A stretch of DNA of 64,000 nucleotides from Brasenia schreberi (taxonomy: Eukaryota; Streptophyta; Magnoliopsida; Nymphaeales; Cabombaceae): the NCBI GenBank assembly GCA_036023115.1, contig JAYKKT010000061.1:13847001-13911000 (forward strand), written 5' to 3'. The notes under the pieces are model-generated. The model was given only the letters and a program-made list of their open reading frames with translations. It searched no databases and was not told the origin of the DNA. The position numbers were made by a program, and so were the translations under genes. This document shows positions 10,301 through 21,619 of this stretch, piece by piece; the first letter of the stretch is position 1; every line of letters begins with the position of its first letter.

Positions 10301-10675
10301 CATAACACACACTTGGTTGGCCCAAAAAGGGATAAAAAGAAAGACATAGGCATGTTCAAATCCACGTGAAATAAAAACTTGAAAATCATACAAAAATAAC
10401 CCAAATCGAACACCTCAAACATTTTCGTGGGTTCTCATATTCAAAACTTGATTTTCTAAGCGTACAGACTGACCCTTGTGCATCGGTGCAAGAAGGTCTG
10501 CGACGAAAAGAGCTTGCTTGCTCACAATCGCCACGTTAGGAGTTAGATTTCAAAATATCTCTTCGCTAGCTTAAGCAAGCTAACTGACACGCCCTTTTGC
10601 TTAAATAAGACTTAGACACACGAAAAGATTCGCTTCAGGCCTAAGAACCAGAAGCGGGAACTTTCTGCGTCTACA
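7396..10675 (+). repeat. Element B 5' LTR
   Basis: It begins TGTAAACACCCCGAAAT and ends GCGTCTACA. In order it holds a U3 array of ATCCAAA/TTTGGAT motifs (about 7885-7975), a degenerate TATA (CATAAATGG near 7998), a telomere-like CCTAA-rich stretch (8226-8600), a second TATA-like CCTATAAAC (about 8603), a C-rich G-poor leader, a decayed splice-donor-like CTTAAGTGCC (about 9309; the 3' LTR has CGTAAGTGCC), the conserved TTGTAATAA block (9373-9410) and a tandem array with GAGC/GCTC stems (9590-9850). A copy of the ACCTTTCCCTTAGACAGCCCC segment is duplicated in tandem near 9005-9070, absent from the 3' LTR. The short proline-rich ORFs (8620-8920) recur in the 3' LTR, but nothing shows they are translated. 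Confidence 0.95.
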
Positions 10676-10813
10676 GGATTTGGCACGCCCGGTGGGACGT
10701 GAGTCTTTTGAAAATCGAGTCATCTTAGCAAACTTGCGAAAAATTTTCTAAAGGTGTCATTTTAAACTCCTTTTTTGTACTTCTGGTATAGGATTTTTTG
10801 AAAGCTTGAAAGC
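10676..10813 (+). promoter_or_regulatory. Element B primer-binding site and leader
   Basis: Five bases after the LTR comes TGGCACGCCCGGTGGGAC (10681-10698), the tRNA primer-binding site, conserved in elements A and C at the same spacing. The LTR end plus the next base reads TCTACAG, which also fits a 3' splice site. The remaining 115 bp is leader before the gag ATG. Confidence 0.85.
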
Positions 10814-12095
10814 ATGTCAAAATCAAACCCAAGTGAAGTGTCGAGCCAAGGCTCATGCGCATCAAGTTCTCACTCTAAGAGGATTTTGAAAAATAAAATC
10901 AAGCTAGAAGAGATAGATGACTTGAGAAGGGAATTCGAGACCAAAATCGATGCTCTTAGCCAAGAGACTAAGGTAGGCGATTCATGTTCATCAAATGGTG
11001 AACAAAAGGCCAAGAAAAGACCTGAAAAAACTCGCAAACATAAAGAGGCCTCCGTAATGGATGGCAACCAATACCACGAGTCCTTCACACAAAAGGACTG
11101 TAAAGCCCTACAGCAGCTACTGAAAGGGCCAAATAAAGAGAAAAGGAGTTACGCCCTGTCTTATTTCCTACCCATGGATTATGAAACAGACAGTGACGAT
11201 AAAATACCGAACTTCCATTGGTATAACGGCATGAGAGACCCTAGGTCTTACTTACAACTTTTCTCACGTCGAGCCCATAAGAAGAAAAAGGACTCGATGA
11301 AATGGGTGTATTGGTTCCCTCTATCCCTTAAAGGCACAGCTGTCAAATGGTAGGCTTCCTACGATTAAACCTGTTCGCTACTTTTGAAGAGTTAGCGAAC
11401 TGCTTCATGCAAAGATTTGCACATAACGTAGAAGTCACGCCGACCTTAAACACTTTAAGGGATACAAAGCAAGGCATGAACGAAGACGTGCATGCCTTCA
11501 TCGATGGAGGTCCCTTTTAGGGCAAGTGCGAGAGCCAATACCCGAAGGATGCGCAGTCATGCTCATCCTGGATAATTTTAAAAGTGATCTAAAGAACCTT
11601 CTCTCGCTTCACGAATCTCAACTTTCCATAAGTTGATTAAAAAAGCATCCCTTTTCGAAACCAATTTGAAGAAAGGGATATACGATCACTTATGGAAAGG
11701 AAGTGTCGTTTCCAAAACCCGCTTGGAGAAGCCCATCACTTATGGGCTACCCACGATGGACAAAGGGGCAAAGCACCATAAAATCGCCAATGTCCGGGTG
11801 GATCCAGGTTCGGCGAGCACTTCGAAAAATTTTCAAAAATTGGAAAACAAAAGGGAGAGAAACTTCCAAAAACCTATTGAAAAACGGGAGTACACTCCGC
11901 TAGGGCAACCTGTGTCGGAGGTCCTAGACCTCCTACTTGCCCAAGGCATGATTGAACTCCCCGAAATTCCCGACCGAGTCACTTCCAAAGGGGGATATTT
12001 AAACCGCTTTTATAAGTATCATCGGCTCAAAGGCCATGATACAAAGTGTTGTTTCTCCCTTTTAAACAAAATCGAGAACTTGATAGCGGAGGCTG
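10814..12095 (+). pseudogene. gag: Element B gag
   Basis: The start ATG at 10814 opens MSKSNPSEVSSQ; the charged N-terminal segment (about residues 30-70) is followed by the capsid-like gag core (GNQYHESFTQKD, DPRSYLQLFSRRAHK, WVYWFPLSLKG). TGG is changed to TAG at 11351-11353, and bases are lost around 11366-11380 and again near 11505, changing frame. Open reading resumes at 11633. Near 11990-12060 the fragment YKYHRLKGHDTKCC corresponds to a CX2HX4HX4C knuckle in which the first Cys has become Tyr. A one-base deletion around 12091 shifts into the protease frame. Gag would form the particle and package RNA. Confidence 0.88.
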
Positions 12096-13611
12096 GCTCC
12101 AGGTCACTACGAAACCTGAGCCAACTCAAGCTATCTTTAAAGAACCCTTTCCCAAGAATGCCAGTAGCAGTGGGAAAGGAAAAGAGGTATGTACCCTCAC
12201 CTTTTTAAAAGATCTAGCGCATTCATTTGAGTCTAGTCGATCCACTTGTGCGTCTACCCATGTACTTTACAAGAAGGCCGCCCAAGTGATCATCCGGGGA
12301 CCACCAAGAGCTGAATCCCCAGCTAAACCAGTTTTAAAGATCCAAGGTGCTCTGAAACTCACGATTAAAGCTAGTTTAAGTGCGAACCCTAGGTTGGTCG
12401 TGGGGGAAGTGACAAGATCCGGGAGGATCTATCAACCCCCGCACCTACAAAGTGCTAAAAAGGTGGTCAGTGTGCCTGGCCCCTCAAAAGCATGTATTCC
12501 TAGAGTTCTGCCGAAAGCAGACAATGGGAAAATCATTTTCAACCCTTATGATTTCGAAAACCATCTTTCAAAGATTCCTATCCACATGTCCATCCTAGAG
12601 CTAATACAAACTTCGCCTAGGCATAGACTCGTGCTAGAGAAAATTCTAGAAAGAGCTAAGGTTAGTTTGAACATAAGTCCTGAATCCCTGTCTGACCAAG
12701 TGGCATCAATAGGAGCAAAATCGCCCATCACTTTCTCGGAAGATGATGTAGATAGACCCTACGAATCTCATAACCAGGCCCTACATATCGAGGTGGTTCT
12801 TAATAACCACTCTCTGGACAGGTGCCTTATCGATGGGGGAGGAGGGCTCAACATCCTTCCACTTCATGTGGCATATCAAATCGAAGTCACCTTGACTTCC
12901 GTAAACCCAAGCCCCATCGTTATCACTGGATACGATGGGAATGTGTCTAGACCCTTAGGATCGATCGAACTCCCGATGGAAATGGGAGGGATCACATACA
13001 CGGGGGTGTTCCATGTCTTGGACATCCACCCCCATTATAACCTGTTGCTCGGAAGGCCCTGGATACACAGCTTGTGTGTTGTGCCATCCACCTTCCACAG
13101 GTGTGTCAAGATCCCTTTCAGGGACCAAGTCGTAGTGATCCTAGGTGAGAATCACCCGCAGCTTCAAGGGATCATAAACTCCCCTTGTTTGTCGAGTTCC
13201 CAGGCCCATGAGGCTAACCTGGGGCAGACCATGGTTGAGCCTCCAAGGCTCGTATTAGCAAGTCCTAGGAAGGTCGTATACGTCAACGGACAGCCCAAGA
13301 CTGGCCCCCTCCCAATCCTGACCCTTCTAGGAAGACCCAAACATCCCTCATTTCCAAAACCCCTGGACAAAAGGCTATATGTGCATGATATGGACGACAG
13401 CAAGTTCCAGGACCACGATTTATATTCGAACTTTTCAAAAAACAAAAAATCGTGGAACATGCTATTGAACATGGGCTATATGCCCTATAAAAGTCTAGGG
13501 GCACAAAATCAGCGTCTCCTAGAGCCCATCCTTCCTAGGGCCAACCCAAGCCGATATGGGATCGGCTATAATCCCAAAATACTGCCAGAGCCACCCCCTG
13601 TGACCACCTAG
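12096..13611 (+). CDS. pol: Element B protease region ORF
   Basis: The open frame runs 12046-13611; real homology starts where gag frame ends, near 12096. The aspartic protease core has the active-site loop LIDGGGGLNILP (Asp codon at 12832) and ends with the typical HYNLLLGRPWIH. Upstream is a linker with EVTRSGRIYQPP. Downstream is a region ending in PPPVTT, where TGG (Trp in C and D) has become TAG at 13609-13611. After that the frame continues without stop through 13702 into the spacer, whereas elements C and D have a TAA there. The protease would process the polyprotein. Confidence 0.88.
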
Positions 13612-14209
13612 GTCAAGGGTGCCCTGGAGCCTACCCTAGAAGAGACCTATGATTTAGACCTCTTATTCCGAGTCCAACCCGTAGTGTTTTCCCTTTGTAG
13701 GTATGATGGAAGATCCCATTTACAAAAATCCAAAAACATTTGAAAAACTTAAAATCAAAAAAATCGAAAAACTGCAAAAACCAAAAACACTGAAAAATCA
13801 AAAACTCAAAAATAGAGTAGTTTGTATAGTTCCTAAAGTTCTTGTTTTGCAAAAACCCAAAAAAATCGAAAATCTACAAAATACCAAAAAGATTTTGTAC
13901 ATAGCTGCTCCTGGTAAGACTTTGGAAAAAGAAAAGGGTTTCGAAAGGAACGTCGTCTGCATAGCCAAACCAAAAATTTCAAAATCGATTGAAATTCCAA
14001 GTATAAAACCAGGTCTTTTGATAACTCACGCATCAAATTCCCTCAGGTCTATAACCCACGAGAATGATCGAAGCCCAGAAGTGGATCCCCTTTAGGAAGA
14101 TCCCACTTCTGAGCTCCCAGAATTTCATAAAATTCTCGATTTTGAAAGACCTTCTAATTCAGTAGGAGGAGATTTCATAGAGGTGAACCTAGGGAGTGAT
14201 TCCAATCCC
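13612..14209 (+). pseudogene. pol: Element B lysine-rich spacer and acidic linker before RT
   Basis: After TTTCCCTTTGTAGG, which resembles a 3' splice site, MMEDP begins (13703). It is followed by a low-complexity Lys/Pro/Asn-rich stretch (KIKKIEKLQKPKTLK) and conserved blocks VVCIVPKV and LYIAAPGK. These recur in C and D, so the region is a real part of the polyprotein although its role is unknown. TAG at 14093-14095 interrupts it. Coding homology stops at 14209/14210, where the inverted LTR fragment starts. Confidence 0.8.
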
Positions 14210-17200
14210 TTTTGGGAGAGAAAGTCTACGAAGCGGTTCGAGGTGTCTAATTCGGGTCTTTTAGATGCGATTGCATGTTTTAGATCACGTGGATTTGCAC
14301 GTGCCTAAGTCTTTTCTTTTATCCCTTTTCGGGCCACCTAGTTTATGTGTTATGAACACTCCACTACATGGGCGAATTCGAGCGGGGCTTGCTTTGATGC
14401 AATATGCGTCCTACCTCGTGGTATGGCGTAGATGCAATGCAAACTCACGCTACTCCAAAGGGAAAACCCGAATGTAAAGACAATACTGAAGGGAAATGAC
14501 TTGTAAAGTAAGTGCCGAAGGGAGATATGTATATAGAGTATGTATATGAGCCCTTACTTGGGTCTTGCAAATAAGAGCGAAGGCTCAATGTGGGTGCGTG
14601 CTTGAATTGAAAGACTTACACACACGACATGAAATTAAACCCAAATATAAATTCCAGTATGGCCTTAACTAAGGTCTTGGGAATAAGAGCGAAAGCTCAA
14701 TGTGTGTGAGAGTGCTTGAATTGAAGTACTACGCACACGACATAAATGAAACCCAAATATAATTGCAATAAGGCCTTTACTAAGGTCTTGGGAGTAAGAG
14801 CGAAGGCTCAATGTGTGTGAGAGTGCTTGAATTGAAAGACTTACACACACGACATGAAATTAAACCCAAATATAAATTGCAGTATGGCCTTAACTAAGGT
14901 CTTGGGAATAAGAGCGAAAGCTCAATGTGTGTGAGAGTGCTTGAATTGAAGTACTACGCACACGACATAAATGAAACCCAAATATAACTGCAATAAGGCC
15001 TTTACTAAGGTCTTGGGAGTAAGAGCGAAGGCTCAATGTGTGTGAGAGTGCTTGAATTGAAAGACAACGCACCCAACTTAAGCAAAACCCTTCAAAATGA
15101 AAGTATATGTATATACTTATGTATTAAGGGTTGATTAGGCCCGTGTGTGTTCAAAATCATGCACAACTAGGAGAGTGCACGTGTGTGGGTGTGCCAAGCC
15201 ACGTTATTACAAGCGGGGGGAGACTATGCTCCGTTATTACAACCCCGTATCGAATTGAATCTCAAGCAAGTATACAACTAAAGACCGAGTTAGGCACTTA
15301 CTAGTAGCTGGTCCGTAGAGGCCTTGCTTGAGCGTGGGCTTGTCCTTCGCCTTGGGCTGCAAAAGGGAGCTCCGTGAGGTTGAGCGACAAGGGGTGCTGG
15401 CCGGCTGCGAATGGGGCGCGGGATAGGCGCCTTGATGGTGGCCGGCTGCAAGCAAGGGTGTCGCCTTGGTGTGGGGGATTAAAGGGGCTGGGCAAGGTGA
15501 GTATGTAGGGTCACTAGGAGGGTATATAGTGTTAGGGAGTATGGCCCTAAGGGGAGCCTAAGGGAAGGCCGAATGGGACACCTAGGGGAAAGGAGGTGGC
15601 TGGCCGAATGGAAGGGATAGTCGGTTGGAGTGGCCGACTAGGGGAATGTGGTGGTGGCGAGCTGCTAGGATGACTAAGGCTGGAGTATGGGAAGGAAGCT
15701 AGTTAGGTGATGGGGCTAGGTGGTAGTGGGGGTAGTGGGTGTAAGGGAGTGCTAGGGGCAGGTCTTAGGAAGTCAGATAGGGTGGCCGGGTGTAGCTAGT
15801 GTAGTTAGGTAGTGGCGGGTAGCTAGGGTGACTAAGGCTTGGCCGAGTGGAAGTGGTGGCGGCAAGTGGCTGATATTAAGGTAAGGTGGTGGTATGGTGG
15901 GTGGCTGGGAGTGGAGAGGGAGTGGAGAAGGAGCTAGGTAGAGTGTGGGGTACTTACCGAGTGAAGAGAAGGTGGCGCTCGGCTGGAAGGGAGTTGGGCA
16001 GGTAGTGATGTTCGGCCGGGAGGTGGCGGAGATGGCGGTGCAAGTGGTGGTGGGATGGAGAGTAGGTGGTGGTGCAGGCGGAGCAGGTGGAGCAGGCAGA
16101 GCAACTGGGGAAGTGGAGGAAGGAGAGGACCCGGTTGGGATGGGTGAGGGGTTCTTGATGGGAAAACCCGCCCCCAAGGGGGGGGGGGTTTATATAGGGA
16201 TGGGTAGGTCGGTTAGGGTTGGGTTTGGGGTAGTGGTTAGGTGGTTTAGGTAGGGTGGCATGAAGATAAGGTGGGCTGGAAAGGGTAGGGCCAGATATTT
16301 TAAATACTAGTGGTTTGGGTAGATTGTGGGCTAGGGGTGGTTTAGGGGTTTAGGATTTGGTTAGGTGGTTGGGTTCTAGGGTGAGGTTTAGTGAGCTAGG
16401 TTAGGTGATTAGGCTAGGATTAGGCTAGGTTTAGGGAAATTAACCTAGGTTTAGGGAAGGATTAGGGAAGTGGGTTAGGTGATTAGGTTGGAATTAGGCC
16501 GGGATTAGGGAAGTGGGTTAGGTGATTAGGTTCATATTAGGGGTGGATTAGGGTGGAAGGCTAGGATTAGGTGTTTTGGGTTAGGTTTAGGTGAAGGAGC
16601 TCCCTTTGCATGGCCCATAGACCTAAACCACCTCATGTTGGTGTAGCCCTAGGTTAGGTTTTGGCTAATTACAAGCTTAAACCCACTCAATTAGGCTAAC
16701 CCACATGATTAACCCTAAACTTGATACACAAGTCAAGCTTAATTACAACCACACTTGATCTTATCCATCCCCACTCTCTCTCATGCCCATAATCCCACGT
16801 GAATTTCAAGTGGGCCCCACCTCCATTTATGAGAAGGTGATGTGGGCCATGGATATGGATATTGGATTGGATCTCTGGATCCAAATCCAAATCCAAGTCC
16901 ACATATGGGTTTGGATTGGGATCTGGATATATATGGTCCATATCCAATCCAAACTGAACTCTGACTCCTTCGAGCTGTATTCGAAATGAACGGTTTGTGC
17001 GGGGTCTGACAGCATCAGCACTCCGTCTGCGTTGGGTCTTCGCCAACATAATCGTCCGCCTCCGTTTCTACCTTCCGGAGATGACTTCAAATGACATTTT
17101 GATAATAACAGGGTCTTGGACGTTCGAGATCCTGGGGGTATGGATTTGATACGAGAGTTGCTGTGTCGGGCTCGACATGTGCTCCGATTCCGGGCTCTTT

Positions 17201-17431
17201 TTGACTTCACTGGTCCTGTCTTGATTAGGCCAAGCTGCTTTGGGGTTTCAAAAACGTGTTTTAAAAGGTTTTCAAAAGCCATATTATATATTTTTGAAAT
17301 ACAAAGTTTAAAACATATATACAGGGTTGTCTGGAAGGCTCCTGGGTTTCCAGACTCAAAATAGCCCTTTGGGGCTGCTTTTACAAAACCAGATGATTTT
17401 GAGAAATTCGTGGGATTTCAGGGTGTTTACA
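14210..17431 (-). repeat. Inverted, 3'-truncated LTR inserted in element B pol
   Basis: On the minus strand it starts with the exact terminus TGTAAACACCCTGAAAT (17431) and runs 3.2 kb to near AGTCTACGAAGCGGTTCGAGG, lacking the last ~250 bp of the LTR. It contains the ATCCAAA array, a TATATA box on the minus strand (about 16190-16196) next to an 11-base G run, the GTAAGTG-type site region, the conserved TTGTAATAA block (15204-15243) and a dimeric repeat array (14560-15065). Against element A, 264 bp of pol (A 3099-3362) is missing at the junction. No target duplication or internal sequence is present. Confidence 0.92.
14550..15070 (-). repeat. Higher-order 225-bp tandem repeat in the inverted LTR
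   Basis: Units of about 112 bp alternate between two subtypes (ATTGCAGTATGGCCTTAACT and GCAATAAGGCCTTTACT). Matching subtype positions are 14661/14886 and 14772/14997, that is, a 225-bp dimer duplicated almost without change. Other LTRs show only the monomer period. Confidence 0.85.
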
Positions 17432-18434
17432 GTATTCTGATTGGTTATCAAACATCGTTGTAGTTCGAAAAACCAATGGGAAAATTTCAATATGCATCGA
17501 TTTCAGAAACCTGAACAAAGCCACTCCAAACGATAACTATTCTTTACCAAACATAGATTTGATAGTCGATAGTACTGCAAATCACGAGATGTTTTCATTT
17601 ATGGATGGCTATTCAGGCTATAATCAAATTAAATTAAGTCCACGAGATCAGGGTAAGACCGCATTCACAACCCCGTGGGGCACGTACTCCTATACAGTCA
17701 TGCCCTTTGGTTTGAAAAATGCCGGCACAACATACCAGAGAGCCATGACCACGATCTTCCATGATCAGATTCATGAGCTCGTAGAAGTGTATGTAGATGA
17801 TCTCTTGGCAAAATCCAAAACCCGATGCACTCATATCGAATGTTTGCAAAAGATTTTCGAAAGGCTTAGGCTTTACAAAGTAAAGCTAAACCCTCAAAAA
17901 TGTGTATTCGGGGTAGAATCCGGGAAGCTTCTAGGCTTTATGGTAAGCCAAAGGGGTATAGAAGTTGACACCTCTAAGTGTCGAGCCATCATAGACATGG
18001 CTCCACCCTCCAATCTCACACAAATTCGTAGCCTCCTAGGTCGATTACAGTCTGTTCGCCGATTTATATCAAATCTGACAACTAGATGTGAACCCTTCAA
18101 CAAGCTGTTGAGAAAGGAAATGAAATTTTTATGGGATGACGACTGTCAGAAGTCCTTCGAGAGACTAAAGGCATACTTGGTTAATCCCCCCATTTTGAAT
18201 CCTCCAAAGCAAGGAAAACCGCTTTTACTTTACATTTCCGTGCATGCGAATGCTTTGGGAGCTCTATTAGCTCAATACGAGGATGACACCCATAAGGAGA
18301 ATGCCATCTATTATATTTCGAAAACTCTCTTACCTTATGAAAGGAATTATCAAGCCATGGAGAAGACATGCTTGGCCCTAGTCTGGGCCTACCAGAAATT
18401 TAGACACTATTTCCTAGATCATGAGATCTAGATA
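17432..18434 (+). pseudogene. pol: Element B reverse transcriptase
   Basis: RT resumes abruptly at YSDWLSN-type sequence (17434) after the LTR fragment; the open frame from 17559 has the catalytic Asp in FMDGYSGYNQ (codon 17604) and YVDD at 17790-17801. It then runs through MVSQRGIEV and LLGRLQSVRRFISNL to the connection domain YISKTLLPYERNYQAMEKTC. It ends at TAG 18429-18431, in place of the Trp of HEMWIVSKLD in element A. About 88 N-terminal residues present in A (LHEHER to FIKPIAY) are deleted by the LTR insertion. Confidence 0.92.
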
Positions 18435-19703
18435 GTGTCCAAGCTTGATCCAATCAAGCACTTATTCAAAAAACCCATTCTCACTGGTAGATTGGGTAAA
18501 TGGCAACTCCTTCTAATGGAGTATGACCTGAAATACCATCACCAGATCTCCATTAAGGGGCAAGCCCTAGCAGACTACGTGGTTGAGTTCTCCCTGGAGG
18601 ACGCATATCCCACACTTGAGGAAATGCCAGACGAAGGCATATTGCAAAACCACTTTCAAAACCACATTTTGGCAAACTCTTTCGAAAACCAAGTGTGGAA
18701 GATGCACTTCGATGGGGCACGAAACCAACGAGGGGCTGGTGCTGGGGTCATCCTCATATCCCCTGAAAAGGGCGAGATTCCCATAGCAATCCGCCTAGAT
18801 TTCGAATGTTCCAACAACATAGCTGAGTATGAAGCACTCATACAAGGCTTAAGGGTTTCGAAAACTCTAGGGGCATCATGCATCGAGGTCTTTGGAGATT
18901 CGCTCCTTGTTATAAACCAGGTTTTGAAAATTTGGCAAGTACGTAACGAAAAACTACTTCCATATCATGAGTTGGTAACTCGATTGGTTGAGTCATTCCA
19001 ATCGTGTAGACTCACACACGTAGGAAGAGAGGATAATGGCATTGCTGATGCCCTCTCCTCCTTGGGTTCACCCCTAAAGGTCGATCCCATTTCAGGGACT
19101 CGATCTTTAGAAATATGGCATGCGCCCAACCCATCCTCACACGATTTGGATATTTGCCAAAATAACCCAGATTCTATTGAAAAACCTTGGCTTTATGACA
19201 TCAAACGTTTTCTAGAAAATGGAGGATTCGCCGAGGATGCCACATCCAAAGATAAGGTATTCATCCGTAAAATTTCGACCCGATACACCATTGTGGGTGG
19301 GGTTCTATATAAGAAAAGTTTTACCGGCATCCTACTTAGATGTGTCGATCTAGAGGAGGCTAGGACTGTGATGCATGAGTTCCACGATGGAGAATGTGGA
19401 GGTCATGTTAATGCCAACATGATGGCAATGAAAATACTTAGAGCGGGCTATTTTTGGTCCACCCTGAAAAAGGATTGTCACGATCATCTTAGGAAGTGTC
19501 ATCCATGTCAAGTCCATGGGCACGCCATTCATATCCCATCATCTGCATTACATTCTATGGTCAGCCCCTGGCCATTTACCATGTGGGCGTTTGATATCGT
19601 AGGCCCAATCTTTCCAAAAGCCTCGAATGGGCATCGATTCATTTTAGCAGCCACTGAGTATTTCTCCAAATGGGTGGAAGTCATTTCCTTGACCAACGTA
19701 TAG
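18435..19703 (+). CDS. pol: Element B second RNase H and integrase N-terminal ORF
   Basis: This is a 422-residue open frame. RNase H residues Asp93 (MHFDGARN), Glu131 (AEYEAL), Asp155 (FGDSLLV) and Asp205 (GIADAL) are all present. Then come the linker, the integrase zinc site (HEFHDGECGGH ... KCHPC) and the first catalytic Asp (MWAFDIVGP). It ends in TNV at TAG 19701-19703, which replaces the CAG of TNVQGQH. Confidence 0.93.
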   Translation: MSKLDPIKHLFKKPILTGRLGKWQLLLMEYDLKYHHQISIKGQALADYVVEFSLEDAYPTLEEMPDEGILQNHFQNHILANSFENQVWKMHFDGARNQRGAGAGVILISPEKGEIPIAIRLDFECSNNIAEYEALIQGLRVSKTLGASCIEVFGDSLLVINQVLKIWQVRNEKLLPYHELVTRLVESFQSCRLTHVGREDNGIADALSSLGSPLKVDPISGTRSLEIWHAPNPSSHDLDICQNNPDSIEKPWLYDIKRFLENGGFAEDATSKDKVFIRKISTRYTIVGGVLYKKSFTGILLRCVDLEEARTVMHEFHDGECGGHVNANMMAMKILRAGYFWSTLKKDCHDHLRKCHPCQVHGHAIHIPSSALHSMVSPWPFTMWAFDIVGPIFPKASNGHRFILAATEYFSKWVEVISLTNV

Positions 19704-20434
19704 GGGCAACATGTGGTGGCTTTCATTAGGAGGAATATCTTGGCTCGATTTGGGGTTCCACGAGACTTTGTGTTCGATAATGGCACCCCATTCAAGAATG
19801 AGCGGATGGTTAAGTTGTGCAACACGTATGGCATAACTCACCACTTCTCTTCGCCCTACTACCCTCAAGGCAACGGCCAAGCCGAAGCCACAAACAAGAC
19901 TCTCATTAGTATAATTGAGAAGACTTTAGAGAAGGGTAGGACGTGGCACGAGAAGCTGGATGAAGCCTTATGGGCTTATAGGACTTCCATCCGGACTCCC
20001 ACGAATGCCACCCCATTCGAATTGGTCTATGGCACAAACGCCATTCTTCCCATTCATACTCAATTGTATTCATTCCATACATCCATAGCACTCGACCTCC
20101 CCCTAGAGACGCTTCAGCATGCTAGGATGGCCAAACTAGATTTGCTAGATGAGAAGCGACTCCTTGCTATGGATCATGCTCGTGCATACCGGCAAAGGAT
20201 AGCCCGACACTATGACAAACACATGAGACCTCACCACTTTGAAGTGGGAGATCTGGTTTTGAAAATCATCCACTATCGTGGCTCACATCCCCTTGGAAAG
20301 TGGCACCCCAAGTGGGATGGACCCTATGTTGTACGTGCAACCACCACGAACAACGCGTATTAGTTGATCGATGTAGAAGGTAGGAATTTAGCAGATCCTA
20401 TCAATATTCAATACTTAAAGAAGTATTATGTGTA
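19704..20434 (+). pseudogene. pol: Element B integrase catalytic and C-terminal part
   Basis: The frame opens again at 19713. It has the second catalytic Asp in FDNGTPFKNE and Glu in GNGQAE, separated by 35 residues (the DX35E integrase signature). The C-terminal module has HFEVGDLVLKI and WDGPYVV. A Trp codon has become TAG at 20360-20362 (NNAY stop LIDVEG). The natural end LKKYYV-TAG is at about 20434. Confidence 0.92.
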
Positions 20435-21606
20435 GGATTTGTGTTAAATTCCTTTTTTCGAAAACCTTTAGGGATAGCTGCTTTGAGACTTAGAAATAAG
20501 GTTCAAAGGCAAAATCGTATGACCTTGAGTGAGAGAATTCGCACTTGTGAAAGAGTGGAGTCTTCCAAATCGTGGTTATATTTCAAAACCCTTCTTCTTA
20601 CAAAGAAAGGCCTAGTTCAATATAGCAAGATACTTGCAAGTAGTACGTGCTATTTCTAAATAGGCTGATCTGGAATGAATCGATGGGATAAGTCCTCCCC
20701 TCTTCTCTTCTCCTTCCAAAAGGAAAGCATGGCCCAAATAAAGGGAATTTTCCCATCCAAAGTCTCTTTCCAAAAGAAAGAAACCAGAATCCAAAAGAAA
20801 AGATCGATTCTCTTGTGAAAAAGAGGGATTAAAGAAAAAATACTCCCAAAGGGAGACCCTCTATGAAAAAAAGAAAAAAGAGGCCAAATAGCTCAAAAAG
20901 AGCAGTTTTCTGCCTTCTATGCCTTAAACCACGGGATGCTTCAGAAGGGACCGTGGTATCTCTTTCCCATCCTTGGCTTATCCCAAGCTAAAACATGGTT
21001 TATTTCGAGGAATCCTAAAGTAAAAATAGGATTTACTTACTTGAATTTCATTTTGTTTGAGAATTCGACGTTTCGAATAAGTCGTAGGAATTTGAAATAC
21101 AGCTTGTTTTCTTATAAAACCTCTGCTAGATAAGCGAGTGTCAAGACTCAAGCAAAAGGCAAATACGAAGAGCTCGAGATCCTTAGGATTGAGACTCAAG
21201 ACAGTTGTCCCTTTTTGTAAATAGATTTTGTAAATAAATTTTTTTTTAAATAAATTTTGAAAATCGAACATCGAACAGCATAGGATTTGCTCACTTGGAG
21301 CAATAGGCCTTGTAAGTCTCAAGAGTTCGACCATATCTGGTCTCTAGGAGGTCGCCACTCTTGACACCCCACCCATGTCATGCATCTGCATACCCACGCA
21401 TGGACATTTGCATAACATGATCCCATTTTAGGACCAGAAACCGTCTTGTATATCCCTTTGGCGTGATATCTCCTCCTACCAGGGTTTTAAAAGTGAGGTT
21501 TTGCTAAAGATTGGGACGATCCCATATTTTCGTGGTTAGATCTAGGGAGACATTGAAAGGGGTGTTTGTCGTCTTTGCCATTATCCAAATCAATTTGGAC
21601 AATGCC
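20435..21606 (+). other. Element B 3' noncoding domain
   Basis: About 1.2 kb with no supported gene. It has purine-rich tracts at 20740-20900 with small hairpins (ACTCCCAAAGGGAGA, AGCTCAAAAAGAGC), also present in reverse orientation at 35120-35290, 43200-43240 and 56140-56310. It ends in an imperfect palindrome GCCATTATCCAAAT / ATTTGGACAATGCC (21577-21606) just before the polypurine tract. Confidence 0.75.
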
Positions 21607-21619
21607 AAAGAGGGGCATC
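21607..21619 (+). promoter_or_regulatory. Element B polypurine tract
   Basis: AAAGAGGGGCATC directly precedes the 3' LTR start TGTAAACACC; it would prime plus-strand DNA synthesis. The same motif in reverse (GATGCCCCTCTTTGG, with variants) adjoins LTR starts at 34453, 39933, 51574 and 55466. Confidence 0.9.
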
